The notes under the pieces were generated by a model. The model made no database searches, was not told where the DNA came from, and saw only the letters and a program-made list of their open reading frames with translations. A stretch of DNA of 64,000 bases from Phylloscopus collybita (lineage: Eukaryota > Chordata > Aves > Passeriformes > Phylloscopidae), in assembly GCA_027886175.1 (NCBI GenBank), contig JAJNNQ010000137.1, forward strand, positions 5,832,001 through 5,896,000. Reading direction: 5' to 3'. The translations under genes were made by a program, and so were the position numbers. Positions 25,601-40,600 of this stretch are shown here, one piece after another (positions within the stretch are counted from its first letter, which is position 1; the number at the start of each line of letters is the position of its first letter).

Positions 25601-28600
25601 AAAAGACCCATACAGCAATGCTTTTCCTCACCCTGACTCCTCAGCTATAGTAGAAATTGGAAAGATGGTGCCCTGGACAACTTCTGACCCTGCTCTCAAG
25701 CCTGCTTCTTATTCACTCCCATGGTTCAGATTTCTTTGTAAACATGGCTGTACACAATTTCCTATGATCCAGAGGGAGGAACATCCCTGAGAATGGGCTT
25801 TGGGGCAGGAATACTGAGTTCTCCATTATATGTAATATAGTCCCAAACCTAACATTTTCTGTCAGCCAAACTAGAAAATAACATGCTGTCCAATATGAGG
25901 CAATGAGGGCCACAAGAATCAGTTCTCTTTAAACCAGACTGTATCAGACTTCCTGCATAAAATTATTGGAAGTCATTCCTTTTGCCCACCAAATTACTTC
26001 AGCAGGTGCATATCTTTCCCAGAAAAAAGATCCAACCTCTTTTTCAGTGATAAAAAATCCACCATGATCCCTGGCAAACTTAAAGATTAATGATCTACTT
26101 CACTTCAAAAAACCCCTGTATTTAGGTTGGGCTATATGGACACAGATTCCTGCCAGTTTCAAGCTGCCGGTCAAAAAAAGAAAAATATTTAAGGCAGAAT
26201 AGTTCTGGTTTGATTTCTGAGTCAGGAAATCCTTGCTGTAATTGCAGTCTCCCAGGTAAGACACACTTCCCCCCGTGCTCTCACCCAGACCACATCCAGG
26301 TGTTTGAGGAGGTTCTACTTTCCTCTTCAGAGAAACACAGTGGCCTCTAGCAATGGCTAATTGCCACTTGCTGATTGACAAAGTGCCAGAGAGTGAGTGC
26401 TGCTACCTCCATAACCAATAATTACATTTTTGTCAGGCTGCCAAGGTCCTCACACACACCTGCGCGCTGCCCACAGAGTTGTTGCAAAGAGATTTATAAT
26501 AATTAATTGTAACATTCCTATCAGGCATCTCCCCACCCGCTTCCAGCAGCAACTTGTGAATCCAGAGATGGGCATGTCCCATTTCCTCTCCTTGTTAACC
26601 TTAGAGTAAAGCCAGTTAAGAACATCTTCTGTTTGCATCCTTTGAAGTCTTCTTTTTTTTTCCCTGACATCTTAATTTAATTCTAGGTGAGGAATCACAC
26701 TTTTTTCTCTTCTTCTTCTATTTTACTCTGATTATTTGTTCACGCCTTCCTGACTAGTCTAGACAGCCCTACCACTTATGATTTTCCCGAGATGGATGCT
26801 TTCCAAACAGTACAGCTCTCCTCCCACAGAACATGGGCCAAGCTTCGCAAAACCAAACCTCTTCCCACAGATCACCATTTCCCCAGCTAGCAATTGACTC
26901 CCAGAACTGAAGAGGTAGGAACTGAAGGCCGTGCAAGATATTCCTCACCTCCAGGATCCTTCCCAATTTCCAAAGGCATCTACTAGCCATATAGCATCCC
27001 ATCAAGATGCATCCTTAATTTCTACCCCCTCCCTACTTTGTGCTCACCTCTGGAACCTCCCAACCTGCTAACACTGATGAGTCCCTGTTTCAGTGCTTGT
27101 CTTGCTGGTCTTCATGCTGCCCTTTTTGGGAAAGCAAAAAGCCACATTGAAATTTTTCTTCTCCCTGACTTGCTTCTAATCTGTTTTGCATTTTATTCTT
27201 TCTTTTTCTTTTTTTTTTTCCCCATGTTCTGTTTTGACATCCTTCTCAGTTTTCACTTTCTCTCACAGGTTGCTGGCACTATTGACATTCATCTGCACTT
27301 AATCTTCTTGGGGTTAACTCTTACACACAAATATTTGCTTTCCCTGTTGGCACTTCCAACAGTCTAGGCAAAACTTTGAATTTTCCCTGTGGCAATAGCA
27401 GTGGGAGGTCCCAGACAGCCAGGGAAGGGGCTTTACTCCCTCTTTTCTCAAGGACTTGCATTGCAGAGGGTTAGCAGTAGCTGATTCCTATCCAGGATAG
27501 GGGAGGAACAACCTTCTCTGTGGAAGGAGGAACAATGTCTCTGAGGCTCAGACATTAAGCTTGGTCTGTAATTTTGAGTCTTGTCCTGTGAGAGGGTTGA
27601 GGATAAAGGTCTACACAACCACGAATGCTATGAAGGGAGAAAATAGAGACTGACAACATCTTCCAGCAGAAGAACTGTGATAATAAAGTAGGAAACCAGT
27701 TGAAGGCAATCAAAAGGTTGTGATTCTCAAGAGCAGGCTGGACACCTTTATGGGAGATAAATTGACTGGATGTCACTGAACATTTAGAAACAAATAAATG
27801 TATGGAAATTACCTCACCACGGAGACTTCTTCACCTGAAAATACTGGAGAATGCAAGAGCATCAGAATCCTATACTCTTCCATGGATGCCTAACTTAGGT
27901 ATCTCTTGGCATACTGTGGGTCTTGGGGTGGGGACAGGGGAGAACACTGACAGTCTTTTCCTTTACCTCCTCAGAAAACTGCCATTTTGCACCAATTCAG
28001 GACTTCTGACAATAAAGCACCTAACAAAAGGACTCTTGTACCCCACTCTGCTGTTGGCTGAACTTTATAATGTTGTATGCAATGAAATTCAATCTTTCCT
28101 CAAATTTTAAGATCAATACTGAAGTAGACAAGCTCCTTAACTCCATTCAACTAATACTTTAATATATCCAACCAAGAAGCCAATCCAAAGCTAGAATATT
28201 TTTCATAAAATGCATTAAAAAAATATGTTCAGAGTCACATCTACAGTGCATACTTAAAGTTCAAACAGAAAAAGCCCTAAAATCAATGTTGAAGTAATTC
28301 AAAGATCACCATGACAGCTCCAGTAATGTTGGCTGCATTAGACAGATTATTCCAGTTGTTCTGCAAGATTTAGAGTTAAAGGCTTTCTGTGTCAGAGACA
28401 ATGTTCCCTTTTGGTAGAGTACTGTGTCTTTTTTTTTTTTTTTTTTTTCCATAACACTATTTTTAAAAATGGGGGGGTTAAAATTTATTTTACACATTTT
28501 GCACCATTTCCTAAATCAGTCCATAATTGACCACAGGCCTGAAAAAAAAAAGAGTGATGGAGGTTTCAAAATCCAAAACACAAAGAATTGCTTTAAAGCA

Positions 28601-31600
28601 ATTTAGAAGATTGGATTTAAATCCACACAACAAAACACTACATCCTTCATGCAGCCAGCAAATTTTATCCAAAAAGACTTTATAAGCTAGAAGATAAAGA
28701 CTCCAAAATGCATCATAAGCTCCAGCCAAATTCAAGCCACCTGCTCCACACAGCAATAGATACAGAAGGAGGGCTCCAGGCATGCTGCAGTGCTTGATTC
28801 AAGCTCTGGACTCCTCCTCATCCACTGAATCAAAGCTGGAACTGCTATATCCAGAAAAAAGAAGCCAGTGAGACAGAGACATAGTGGTGGTGAAGATGTT
28901 GTGGCATAAATGGCCCAGGACCACATCAGTCCCTTTTAGACTGAACAAATTTATTTAGAACAAATATATTCTTATGAGGCCAAGGCCAGACCACAATGTG
29001 AGCTCAAGTGGCCTCTGTTCCTGCAATTAATATATTGTCGTTGCCCCAAAGGCCAGCAGAATGTGAAAACAGTTATTTGCAAGGCTACACCCAGCACTGG
29101 GTGCAACACTGGGAGATCTCTCCACTCTCATATTGTGCTGGGCAGATATTTCCAAATCCCTGTGCTGCTCTAGAGAAGCCAGGAATACTGACTGCAGATG
29201 AAACTTCAAGGGAAGAAAAAGGGAAAGAAAAAAGAAAAAAGAAAAAAAGAAAAGAGAAAAGAGAAAAGAGAAAAGAGAAAAGAGAAAAGAGAAAAGAGAA
29301 AAGAGAAAAGAGAAAAAAGAAAAAAGAAAAAAGAAAAAAGAAAAAAAAAGAAAAAAGGAAAAAAGAAAAAGAAGAAAAAGAAAAAAGAAAAAGATGAAAA
29401 GATTTCCTAGGACTTGGAAAAGAAGAAGGATACTGCATATGATAAATACTGAGAGCAAATATTAACACTTCACTAACCACGTCCCCAGCTCGATAGCGGT
29501 GGGGTTGGGGCGGCCCCAGGACACTGCCAATGTGTAAGTTAATGTTTAAAGATACGTGTGGGCTTAGGAGCAGATTAAAGTACACAATGAGCCCTGGGCA
29601 AGCCTGAGATTTCTCCATTTCAAAACATAGGAAATGCTGTAAATACCATAGCAAATGCAATTACCAGAGCGTGATAAACACCACTTCGTTAGCAGAGACC
29701 ACAGGAGGCTCCTCCTGTTTCAGACGTTTCTGACAATGAGCAGGAACCAGAGCTCGATCCTGGAGCCCGGACACAGAGCAGGCAGGCAAACGCCTCAGGG
29801 ATGCCTCCAGTCTGGGATTTTGTTTTTATCCCTTCTCTGGCCTGATGCTCTGATGGAAGGTGCCTGCTCCTTCGTATCCTCGACATCTGTAATGTGTTTC
29901 TTGAGCAATGACTCTCTGTAAGGATGGGATGCATTCCAGCAGCTCCAGAGTGCCACTGATTTGGAAGCACCAGGACATTTCCCATCAGTAATTCAGCTGC
30001 TTTCAGACATGGGTTAAATATAGGAGGATTTTGTCACTGGATGTGGTTTCAAGCCATTTTTATTACAGCAGGCAAGATTTGAACACAAAGTATTATTTCC
30101 AGGACGCATTTAATCGATGATTCTACACTTTTTGGGAAAGAATCAAGAATCACATTTGTTCCTCTGCCCTTTGAAACCAAGACTTAAGAAAACACAGGCT
30201 CAATTAGGATGTCGAGGGACAGATCATGAAGTGTTCACTCAACTCAAGCAAAACATGCCTGAGCCTAAAATGGGTAAAAGGACAAACCCCAAATGTGTAA
30301 AAGGACAAACCCCAAATCATTGATGGTAGTAACAATCCTTCCTTAGAGTCTTCTTAAAAGTGTTTGTTTCCAATCCTCAGAGGCTTTTCACAACATCAGC
30401 ACTCATGTCCATCCTGGCACAGAGAACTTGGAAATGATTTTTAGAAAAATTCACCTCCAGGTTGTCATTTTGAATCTAGCTGCTGGAGGTGAGCTTTGGA
30501 TGCTACCTGGTACCTCCTGGAGCTGCTCAGCCACAGAGGGGGGGATATAAGCCCTCTCCAGAGAGAGCAGGACAAACATCCAGGTTGAAGAGTAACAGGA
30601 CAGGGTGCTCTGAAAGCCTATCCAGCCCCTCCCAGGGCTATGCCATGAGCCATGCAATGGCTCTTCCTCCAAAGGCAGGCAGCCAAAGAGGAATGTCTTC
30701 TTCTGACCCACCTCCATCTCCCAGTTTGACCCAAGCTTTGTAAATAACGGAGATTTTGCCACATCAGTGGGTGACACATTTTGGTGGGATATTTCTTCAT
30801 TTCCTATTTCCATGAGTTATTTTAATTTTCTCTCATTTATACTGTTATTTTTTCTTTGTCTCTACCCACAGACAACTCTCCAGCAGAGGTCCTTACAGAC
30901 CAAATAAGTTTCTTCCCCCCAGACAAGCTGTGTATGCAGAGATTCTCACTTAACCAACTTTTATAGACCATGAATAAACTCCCAGCCAACCCAGACCTCA
31001 AAACCAACTCCCAGCCAACCCAGACCTCTTTTAAAGAATGAGCAGGCATGTGGCAGAGGTTCCCTACTGTTACTGTGACTAAGCCCCCTCCTCATAATTG
31101 CTCATCTTCCACACACAGGGATCCTGCTTTAAAGGTGGAAAACAGCTTCCTCACTCTGCAACAAAATGGAGTATTTTGAGTGGATGTGGCTTCTGTGTTT
31201 TTGCTTCAAAGGCTCTGAAATGGGATTTCTTCATTTCCCCATGTAAGGGAAATTAGGACTTAAAGCAGCTGAATTTCTATTCTTATCCTGAGCCATTGTC
31301 AGTACAAGCCACTTTGACTTTCCCTCCTTTCTCTCCCCAGCTTCCATCCAGTTAAGCAATTTAAAAATTTCCCACAATAAAATATCTAATAAACAACATC
31401 CAGAAGAATATATCTGTGTCTGTACCCTGTTTAAAGGCTCTGGAAATACAACAAGAAAACCAAACAAACAATTGTGCTCTGAAATGGGTGTAGAGCAAAG
31501 ACCAATGAAGGTAATAAACTCATTGCATTTTGAGGAAATGAAAAGGATACCAGACACCATCCACCTGAAGAGGGAAACCAGACTTCACACCACCAACATG

Positions 31601-34600
31601 CTCTGTTTGAATAAACCCCAGCTGCTCATGTGTCACCCACCTGAAGAAAACTCTACTCAAAGTACAGCACCAACTGTGCAATAAGGCTGGAAGTTATGGG
31701 AGGGGAAGAGCAAAGGATTTCAACAAATAAGTTTGCAGGCAAAAATAATAATTCAGACAGTTGTTTCTAATCCCAGAGGGCATGAATCCAGTATCAAAAA
31801 GAATTGTCTCCACTGGACTGGGATACAGAGCCCAACACACTTGCCTTGCTTTTACCTCTCCAGAATGGAAATGGCTCTCCAGCTGCCTTTGCACAGTGAA
31901 GAAGATGGGTCAGTTTGAGGATAACAGTATGTAAATACCAGCTTGCATTTTAGTCCCACATCCTGTCTCAATATAAAACATTGCACCAACATTCCCCCTT
32001 GCAGCTGCTACTGGTTCCTTCCTGATCTAGGAAATGCAAAAATACTGCAGAAAAAGTCCACTAAGTGCTATCAGATCTCAGGAACTCTTTTTTTCCTTGC
32101 TTGCTCCTAAGTTTTTTGGGCAGAAATTCAGACCTGGCTGTTTAGTCATATTATTTTCCTTTTGTATTTTACAATGTCATGGAAACTTTCTTCTCCCTTG
32201 GTGTATTTTTCCCTGCTGTCATTCCTTTTACAGATAACTCGACTAACAGTTGCAGCAGCCTTGTTCCAAAAAAAGGTTGACAGACTGGGGAAGCAAGAGG
32301 AGGGAGTCACTGCATCAGCTGCTGGAGGCACCTGCAATGATTTGCAACAGCAACCAGCTGCAACTGGTTCACCAAAACCGTATGTTCCCAGTCCCTCGAA
32401 ACCAGGCACTTTGGTTTGTCACTTCATATTAGCTGCTGCAAGGGGCTGAGTGCTGCCAGGGCTGGTGGCCAAGCCAAGCCTGGCACCACATGGCTGCTCC
32501 TGGCAGAGCACAACAGGGCAAGGACACTTCTCCAGGGGAATTTGGAAAGGTACTTGGCTGGCAGAGGCAGGACCAGCTTTAAAAGGCTCCGTCTGCAGCT
32601 TCCATCAGGGACTCGAACTCCTGCTGCCTCAGAGCCAACCTGGCTTGTCATTTGTGAAAATAAACATCAAAATGCATGGGCTGGGAGAAAATATGTCCCA
32701 AATTAAAAGATCTCATCTCCCTTCAGGCCACAATGGCTGATCTAGTTACAGGCAGCATCACAGGTGTCCTGTCTGCCAGCTGCCAGCTGGGTTTTGGTGG
32801 CCATTGATTTTAATAAATGTTTTGTTCCATCTTTTCTGTATTTGTCTCATAAGTGGGTCAGGAGAGAGAGAGAAATTGAAAGAAAATAAGTTCCCTGAGT
32901 TCAAGGTCAGCTGGAGCCAGCAACTAAACTGAAGGACAGGTCTGCCCACAGTGCCTGTAGGAGCACCATATTCATCAAGGAGAGAACCTGGTCCAGGACT
33001 GCTGATCTACATGAACCATCCTTTCCACCTGCTGATCAACACAAAGTATCAATTTGCACACAAAACCACAAAAAACACCCAACTCATCTACAGACTCACA
33101 GATTCACAGAAAGGCATGGTGGCTCCCATAACTGGGTTGAACAACACGTAATATATGTACCTCCCTCATTAATTTTGGCAGATCTTGTTCCAGAAACCTT
33201 GCCTGAGATTCATTCTGAATATATTCCCCAAGAGTTGGCTCAAAACAAGGTCTAGGAAAATCCAAACAGGTGAAGAGCCTTGTGCAGCCAGCTCTGATGT
33301 TTGCTTCCCTCTCCTGCACCCAACCCAATCAAAAGCACTGGAATAGCTCCAGTGTGTTACTGTGAGCAGGATGCCAGGACTCAGATTTGAGCATCTTTCA
33401 GTGGCTCCCAGGCAAAGTCGGTATCTCCACCCTCTGAGACTGAAATGTCATGGGACAAGTAAGACTTGTAAGCATTACTGGATCCAAAAGACTCCATGAC
33501 CTGCTTCTTTGGAGTGCACATTCTGTTTTGCCTTGGGTTAGTAAGATGATACTTCCACCTTAAGAACAACAGCCTCAACTCCTTTCCTTTTCCTTGGAGA
33601 ACATGTCCCAGGTATCTGGGGAGCACCTTGAGCACACAGACCTCTGTCAAGGAAGGGGATTTGGCTGTGGGCACAAGCTCTTTCAAGCATCCATTGCCCT
33701 GCACCACTCAGTTTCACAGCCCAGATCCCCACCAACCCTTTCCCTGCACCTCTTCCTTCATCTCCCTTCATGGAGACCACAGTCTCCACGTGGTAGGATG
33801 TCCCTTCTCACTTTCCCACTCTGGGGAGGCCATGAACAGGAGGGCAGGAAACCCTCACTATCATTCACACACAGGGAAGGAGACAGTGGACTGAAGTCAG
33901 CCTCCTTGTGTCTTCTAGTTGCCACTTCTCCCATGACAGTGTCATCTCCAGAGGGGATGGATGACAGGCCCACCACTCACTACAATGCTGCAATTCCCAG
34001 CCCACCTTCACATGTGGATGCTCAGGGTGGGCTTCAACCTTCCCACTGGCCCTCCCCTGAGGATATCACCCCCCTCAGCCACTTCTGTGTTAGCATAGAG
34101 GGAACATGACCACCTCAATGAAAGTCCCACCTCTCCTACCTACGCAGTGCCTTGGCCCTTGGCTAAGAGGCTTCCAAAGGTCAGGGGCTCCCAAAAAGCT
34201 CTTCATCCAGCTCAGAAAGCATTTGTGCCCAGCAGCACAAATCCAGCACTGCAAGTCTTTCAACCATGTGTGGGCTGGAAAACCCAGGGGTATGTCATCC
34301 CTGCAGGCAGCCTTGGATCTGAAACAGAGGAGGGACAACAGGGTCCCTTCAGCCCCACCTTTGTGCCTCTCAACATGCAGAGCTCAGACTACAATTATCA
34401 ACTGCCTCTGTGGCCAGAGGAGAACTCAAAATGTGTCCTGGGGCTGGGGTCAGATGCTTGTTCACCACCAAGTTCAAGCACAGCAGCAGACAGCCTTGTG
34501 CCATGAAATATGGAATGATTTAGAGCGTTTGGCAGAACTTCATTAGACTGTGACTCTGGATAATTAAAAGCAGCCTGGAGCCATGTGGGTCTCCCTTCCC

Positions 34601-37600
34601 TGCCAATTCCTGGAAGGATTGCTGCTTCACCCTTCGAGGAGGCAGCAGTACATACACACACACATACCCTGGTTGTCTTGGCATTTCCTTGCTCAGTGAG
34701 CTGGAAACTGGATATTTTTAAGGATATTATGTACTTAGATGTGCCTGAGACACAGTGAGAGAGAGCCATGCTCTGGAGTAATCTGCATTGCCTGATAGGC
34801 AGCAAGTTGGTCCAGACACGTTCACCAGGAGCTCTGGCACTCTTTGGGGCTCCCCTGTTGGTACCAGGAGGGTGCTAAGTGGGGGTCTCACCTCTGAACC
34901 TCCCCACCAGCGTGGCTGCCATGGGGGACAAGAGTTCAAATGGGTGGGGAAAAGCTCCATTTCCAATCCCAAATTCTGACTGTTCACAAATGATACCAAA
35001 TGCAAGGCTCCCGTGTTACACCAGGTCAATCCCTCTTGCATTTTGTATGAAAACCAGCCAATGCACCCCCAATAGAAATAATGGAAGAATTATTTCTCTA
35101 AGAAACAACCGAAAACCAGAGATATTGCCCTATCTTTCTCCTGGGAAGCACTGCTCAGAACACCCTCTGGGTGTTATAAATATGATAAAGACCATATGCA
35201 ATGGAAGCATCCTGTGGAAAAGGCTATTGTGTATTCCTTTTTGTTCTTTTACTCTGCATTTTATCAGCCTGTGTGCATGTGGAAAGATAGAAAACTGATA
35301 GGGATATGCCACTCAGAACTCCAAGAGTCCCCTACCACAGCCTGGGTGTGAAGATTCAGAGAAGAATCAATGCCATTTCTGTCCCAAAAGAGTCCTGGGG
35401 ATGTTACCCAAATGTATCAATTCTCTCGTGGTCTTCCTTTGCCCCAGACACTTGTCAGCAGTTCTCCATTTCATCTGATATTGCTTACATGTACTCAAAT
35501 TAAACACAGATTGTAGGGAGGGGGTACACCCTGGGTGGGTTTCTGGGAGGAAAAGAGAAGAGCTGTAAATCACTATGAAAACAACCCAGAAGTGATGGCA
35601 CTTTCTATCATGTTGTTAGGCTCATGGAGAAACAACTTCCCTAACTAATGGCAGGGCAAGAAACCACATCTAAAAAATTATTTTCAAACCTCTAGATATC
35701 AGACCTCACTTTCATTCTATTTTGAGGTCTTTTTGCCCTTGCCACGTAGCACTGTTTTTAACTGAGATTATTTTGTGTTTCCCTAGTGCCTTAGACCAGA
35801 GAAGGAAGAATGTCTAATGCAGCTCATGCCGCAAGCAAACCCAAAAACTCGGTACATGGGAAATAAAGAGAACTGTCTCCACCAAGCCAGGATGCTACCT
35901 GTGTTTTGTTTCAGACTGCTTCTTCTCCTAAAACTGCTGGCTCTGGACTCCATGACCAGCATTTTCCAGTCCTGAAATTCATCTCCCAGCACTCAGAGAG
36001 GGAGCTCTGCAAGAGCAGAAGCTCTTAACTTTAATAAGAGATAAAAATATTACTTTTTCATTTTAATTTTGTGGATAACATGGACAACACAGTTATCAGC
36101 TTATTTTTCCTAGTGGCCAGGATTTGCAAGACTGACAGAGCAGAGTCACTTTTGGCATCAGCAATGTCCATCTCTGCCACCACAGGAAAACCTCTGGCCC
36201 ATGCATCCAAGGCAGCTCAGGCTCTCGATCTCAGGACACAACACTATTTAATCACTTCCAAAATCAGAGTGGCCTGAAAACTTATGGGGAGTTCCCCCAC
36301 TTTCCTTCTTTCTTCCCCCTCTCTGGGAGCTTGTTGCCTGGGAGATGGATCAAAACAAGTCCCCATAGCAAACATCATGTGAACAAACTCTTCTCTGGTA
36401 GGCAATGAGCTTTAGTACAAGTTGAATATTTCTTGTGGTGCTGTAAAGTGTCACTGATAGAGACCCCCTAGCATTCACCTGGTTGAGAGCATCAGGGAAG
36501 AGACAGGCTGGGACCAGCAGATGGGCTCAGAGATTTACCCAACCCAGTCCATGCACACAGAAGTTATGAACATACAAATAATTCTGAAACTATTTCCTCT
36601 ACTTCCACAGAGGAAGAATGTAATTTAATTTAATTTTTGCTTTGCAGAGTAATGGCAAGGCCATTTATGCAATTACACTGCTTTTCTTATCTAGTTCCCT
36701 TTTCAGCTGCTCCAAAGCCTTCCAGGTGTCCCAGTCAGGTCATTACAGTAGCCATGGTGGCTGTAAGAAGATTCAAACCCAAAGATGCTAGATATTTGTA
36801 GACTGCCAGGCTAACCCACTAATTACCTTGCTTTTTATTTGGGACACTGACTACTCTCATAAAAACTCTATTATTACCCAGATAAAGCTCTGGAGGTCTC
36901 TCAGAAGGCAAGTCCATTCATCTAAATCAATTGAGGTAACAGTGTGGTTGTGGCTCTGCTGCTTGAGTGAATGCAGAGAGAGGCTTAATAAAAGGTGTAG
37001 TCTCCCCCTGCAATCTCTGAGCTTAATTGAAGTTATTGGACTCCTTAATTTCCATGGACTTTATCTCAGTGCTGTCACTATTGCTCACAATTGGGCTGAC
37101 ACCTTGACATCAATCCCTTGTTGTCATGCACGAGGAGTCATTTTGCAACTCTCCTGCACACATAAAGGGGAGGCAAAAAGAACACATTCCTTACCAACCT
37201 GTTGACAAAGCCAGTTCAAGCCCCTCTGAATAATAACTAAAAGCCCTGCTGAAGATTTCTACTGTCCTTATTGACACCAGACCTCAAGTCACTTCTCGTG
37301 TAACCCCTTGTGTGCAGACAAGGCAACAAGGTCCTCTTTATGAGATCACAGAACCCTGCAGAAGGCCAGGAGAAATTACAGCTGCTAAATTTGCACTAAA
37401 ATGGTGAAAGGGTGGCTAGATCTCAATCCCAGTGTGCTGCATCATCCCTTGGTTTTAGAAACAACCTTGTGGAAACCACTGCAACAACAAGCTGGAGTAA
37501 AGCTAGAGATCTGCAAACATCACTAAGGGGCTGAGATAAGAAGTCAAGATGAAGCCACATTGCTATTTGCCTCTGCAAACGTGGAGGCCAAAATGCAAGT

Positions 37601-40600
37601 GCCTAAAGAAACAACAGCAGGAGCTGTAGTTGCACTCTGAAATGGCCAGATCAAGTGCCTAAGTGAATTTATGAGAATGTGGGATTATTGGAAAACTATG
37701 GAAAGCAGTATTTGGCTCTTAGCCCAGACTGCAAGGGGCTTAAAAATGCAGCTGCAACTAGCTTACAGCAAAAGCAGCAGGCCCAGGAAGAGGAAAGTAT
37801 TATACTCAATGAGATGTGACTTGGGTCTGACCTCTTTTCATCACCAGCCATGGGGCTTTCTGAAAATTAAAAGCATTTTACTGTGATGGAAAAGGCAGGT
37901 GGCACACCCCAGTGCAGCAAAAAGTTCCTGCACACCTCTTTGCTCTCTTTTGCATCATCACACACATTTGCTGGAAGGAGGAAAAGGAGCTGTCAATGTT
38001 TTTTCTCATTTCACCCCTTTGGCAGCCCAGACAAGGCTGCCTGCATGCAAGGAGCGCTGCAGAGAAGAGAGGCCAAGCACAAGGACAACATGTCAGTGGT
38101 CACTTTTGGGTCACCTGCTCCATGGCCAGCTCAAGCACACCCTGCAGAAGGGACCTCTTGCTTGGAGTAGTATTACATGAGGCAAAGACACTCATCCATT
38201 GTGGGATTTTCTCACATTCTGGCTGAGCACCCCAGAGCTGCAAACACAGATTATCCATTGAAACTGCACGTGCTTCTAGCACAAAATTCTCCCTTAAAGT
38301 GTCCACCCCAGGAGTATATCAAGAGCAGGATTCCAAAAGACTTTCAGAGTATGGGATTTGGCTGTAAACAGAAAATTTCATCATTCCTTTATTCCAAACC
38401 TCCTCTAGCCTGTTGCTTTTTAAGTTGTCCCTGCATGCAGATGTTCCAACACCTGGAGGCAGGACCCTACCTATGAACTCCTGGAATGAGACTTTCATCC
38501 CTTCTGCTCTGGATGTATCAACATTTCCACCTCTCCTCTCTGAGTGCACAAAACATCTATGATGTATTTTAAGTGATTTATGTCAGTACACAGCAGCTAG
38601 TGGGACCCCTGACTCCTGACTACAGCATGAGCCTCATCAGACAACCCTTCCCTCTCTGGCCAAGCTCTTCTCAACTTGACACCATCACAGAACCCCCCCT
38701 TTGGATGTACCCAGGCTCCCAAGGAGGTTCTTTTTCAAAAACTTCAGGAATAATGCTCTGAGTTATGTTCACTGTCCGTGCCATAAAGCTGGCACACCCC
38801 ACACATTTCAGCTCAGAGCCAGCATGGGGCAGCTCGGCTGAGCACACTTGGGATTGGAAATTGCTCACACTGTGACAGGGTGTGAGCAGACATGGTGACA
38901 GCTGGGAAAGCCACCACTACATGTAACGTGGCAGAGAGAAGAGGGAAACTAAAGAGAGCTGTACCTGGGAAGAGCTGAGGAACGAATTCCTAATGCTGCA
39001 GCAGCCAGAAATGTCATCCCTTTCCCAGGCTGGGGCACGCAGGCGCCGGGAGCCGGCGCTCGGCTGGGCAAACACAGATGCAGGAGCTGAATGGGAGCAC
39101 AGTCAGCCACAACTATTTTTAACTGGTGCAGAGGAAGCTTTTACTTTTCATTATGAAGGCAAGACAAAGTGCCCATCAGTTGTGCTCTGAATTTGTTCAC
39201 TGGATGGGTGGGGGTTGAAGCACGTAAAGCCCTCGGCCCCTGTCTGTGGGACCAGCAGCTCTAATCCCCCCCAGTGTGCTCACAGCTGCGAGGGTCAAAG
39301 AGAGCAACAGCTGAAATGCACTTTTGATACATATGCTGAGAGTTGCCCCAACTGGGATTTCTGCCTGGTGATTTCCATTAAAGCTGACTGGTGAGATTCA
39401 CTGCTGGCATAAACGAGCACCAGCCCATCAAGATCTCCTACATTTAGCTCAGCATGACAAAATAAACAGTGCAGAGGCATCACAAGCAGACACTGGCAGT
39501 TGGGTCTGGTGGTCCCCCAATGCCACTTTGCTTCCTTGGACAAAAATCTGTGGATTTGGCAGCTGCAGCACCTTTACTTGCCAAGTATGTTGCTTGTGGC
39601 ACTGGGGAGCAGGAGGGGTGGGAGGGAGGAGTCAGGGCTGGAACCAAACCTATCCACCTCCCCCTTCTTGCCCAGACAGGGTTACAGCTCTGCAATTTAA
39701 TTGCAGGATAATTAATTTCCTCTAAAACATCAATTTCTGCTGCTGTCCCCACATATATATTTGAACATATATATATATATGAATGTATTTGATACGTGTA
39801 TATATATGAATTTATTCCACACTCTCTCCCCAAAATATCAGCAGCAAAAGAACACTTGCTCATGGGGCATCCCAAGGAGAGGAGCTGTGTCACTGGCCAG
39901 ATGGCCACAAAGCAGCTCAAACTTTGTATGCTGGCATTTGGCCAGGTGGTGAAAGGAAAAGGTTCAGCCAGCTACTGAACTCCCTGCATCCATCTCCCAA
40001 ACAAGCCACTCATACATCTGCTGTCATACATAAACATCACACCTGGGGTGAATCCACAGAAGACACAAGTGATGACACTTGTCCTGTCCATCCTGACCTA
40101 GAGAGGTGCTTAAAATGTTCTCAGCTACCAGGGGAAACCACCAGCCTCACAAAACAAGGTTTGGCACTAAACCAACTCTCCAAGCTCACTTCTTCAAAAG
40201 TATATGCACATCCAGAACATGCACACACATGACAACAGGTTGCTCCTCTCTGCCAAACAAGCATTTATTAAAATCCTGCATTTATTACACACACTGCAAT
40301 CCCATAAAGGGGCTCAGAAGCCACCAACAATGGGTGTCTTTGGACTTTCCATATGTTCTTAAGGGAGGATTGCCTAGAGGCTGAGCTGCTTTCTATGGCC
40401 TTCCTTGAAAGGCGAAAGAGACACATCATCTGTCTTGTTCAGAAGTAAGTGCTGACATGGCTCAGGGGAGCCCTGCTCTCGTTGCTCACATGGAACATGC
40501 CCTCAAGAGTCTATTTTTCCCCAGCTGCTACAAAGGCAGCTCAGGGTGATTAGTTCAGTAGATGTTTATGCTGTTATGTGGAGTCAGGCAAGAATAATCC

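Noticed and set aside
29008..29660. Lys/Arg/Glu-rich and Phe/Leu/Ser-rich open frames
   Set aside because: They are translations of the purine tract at 29208-29394.
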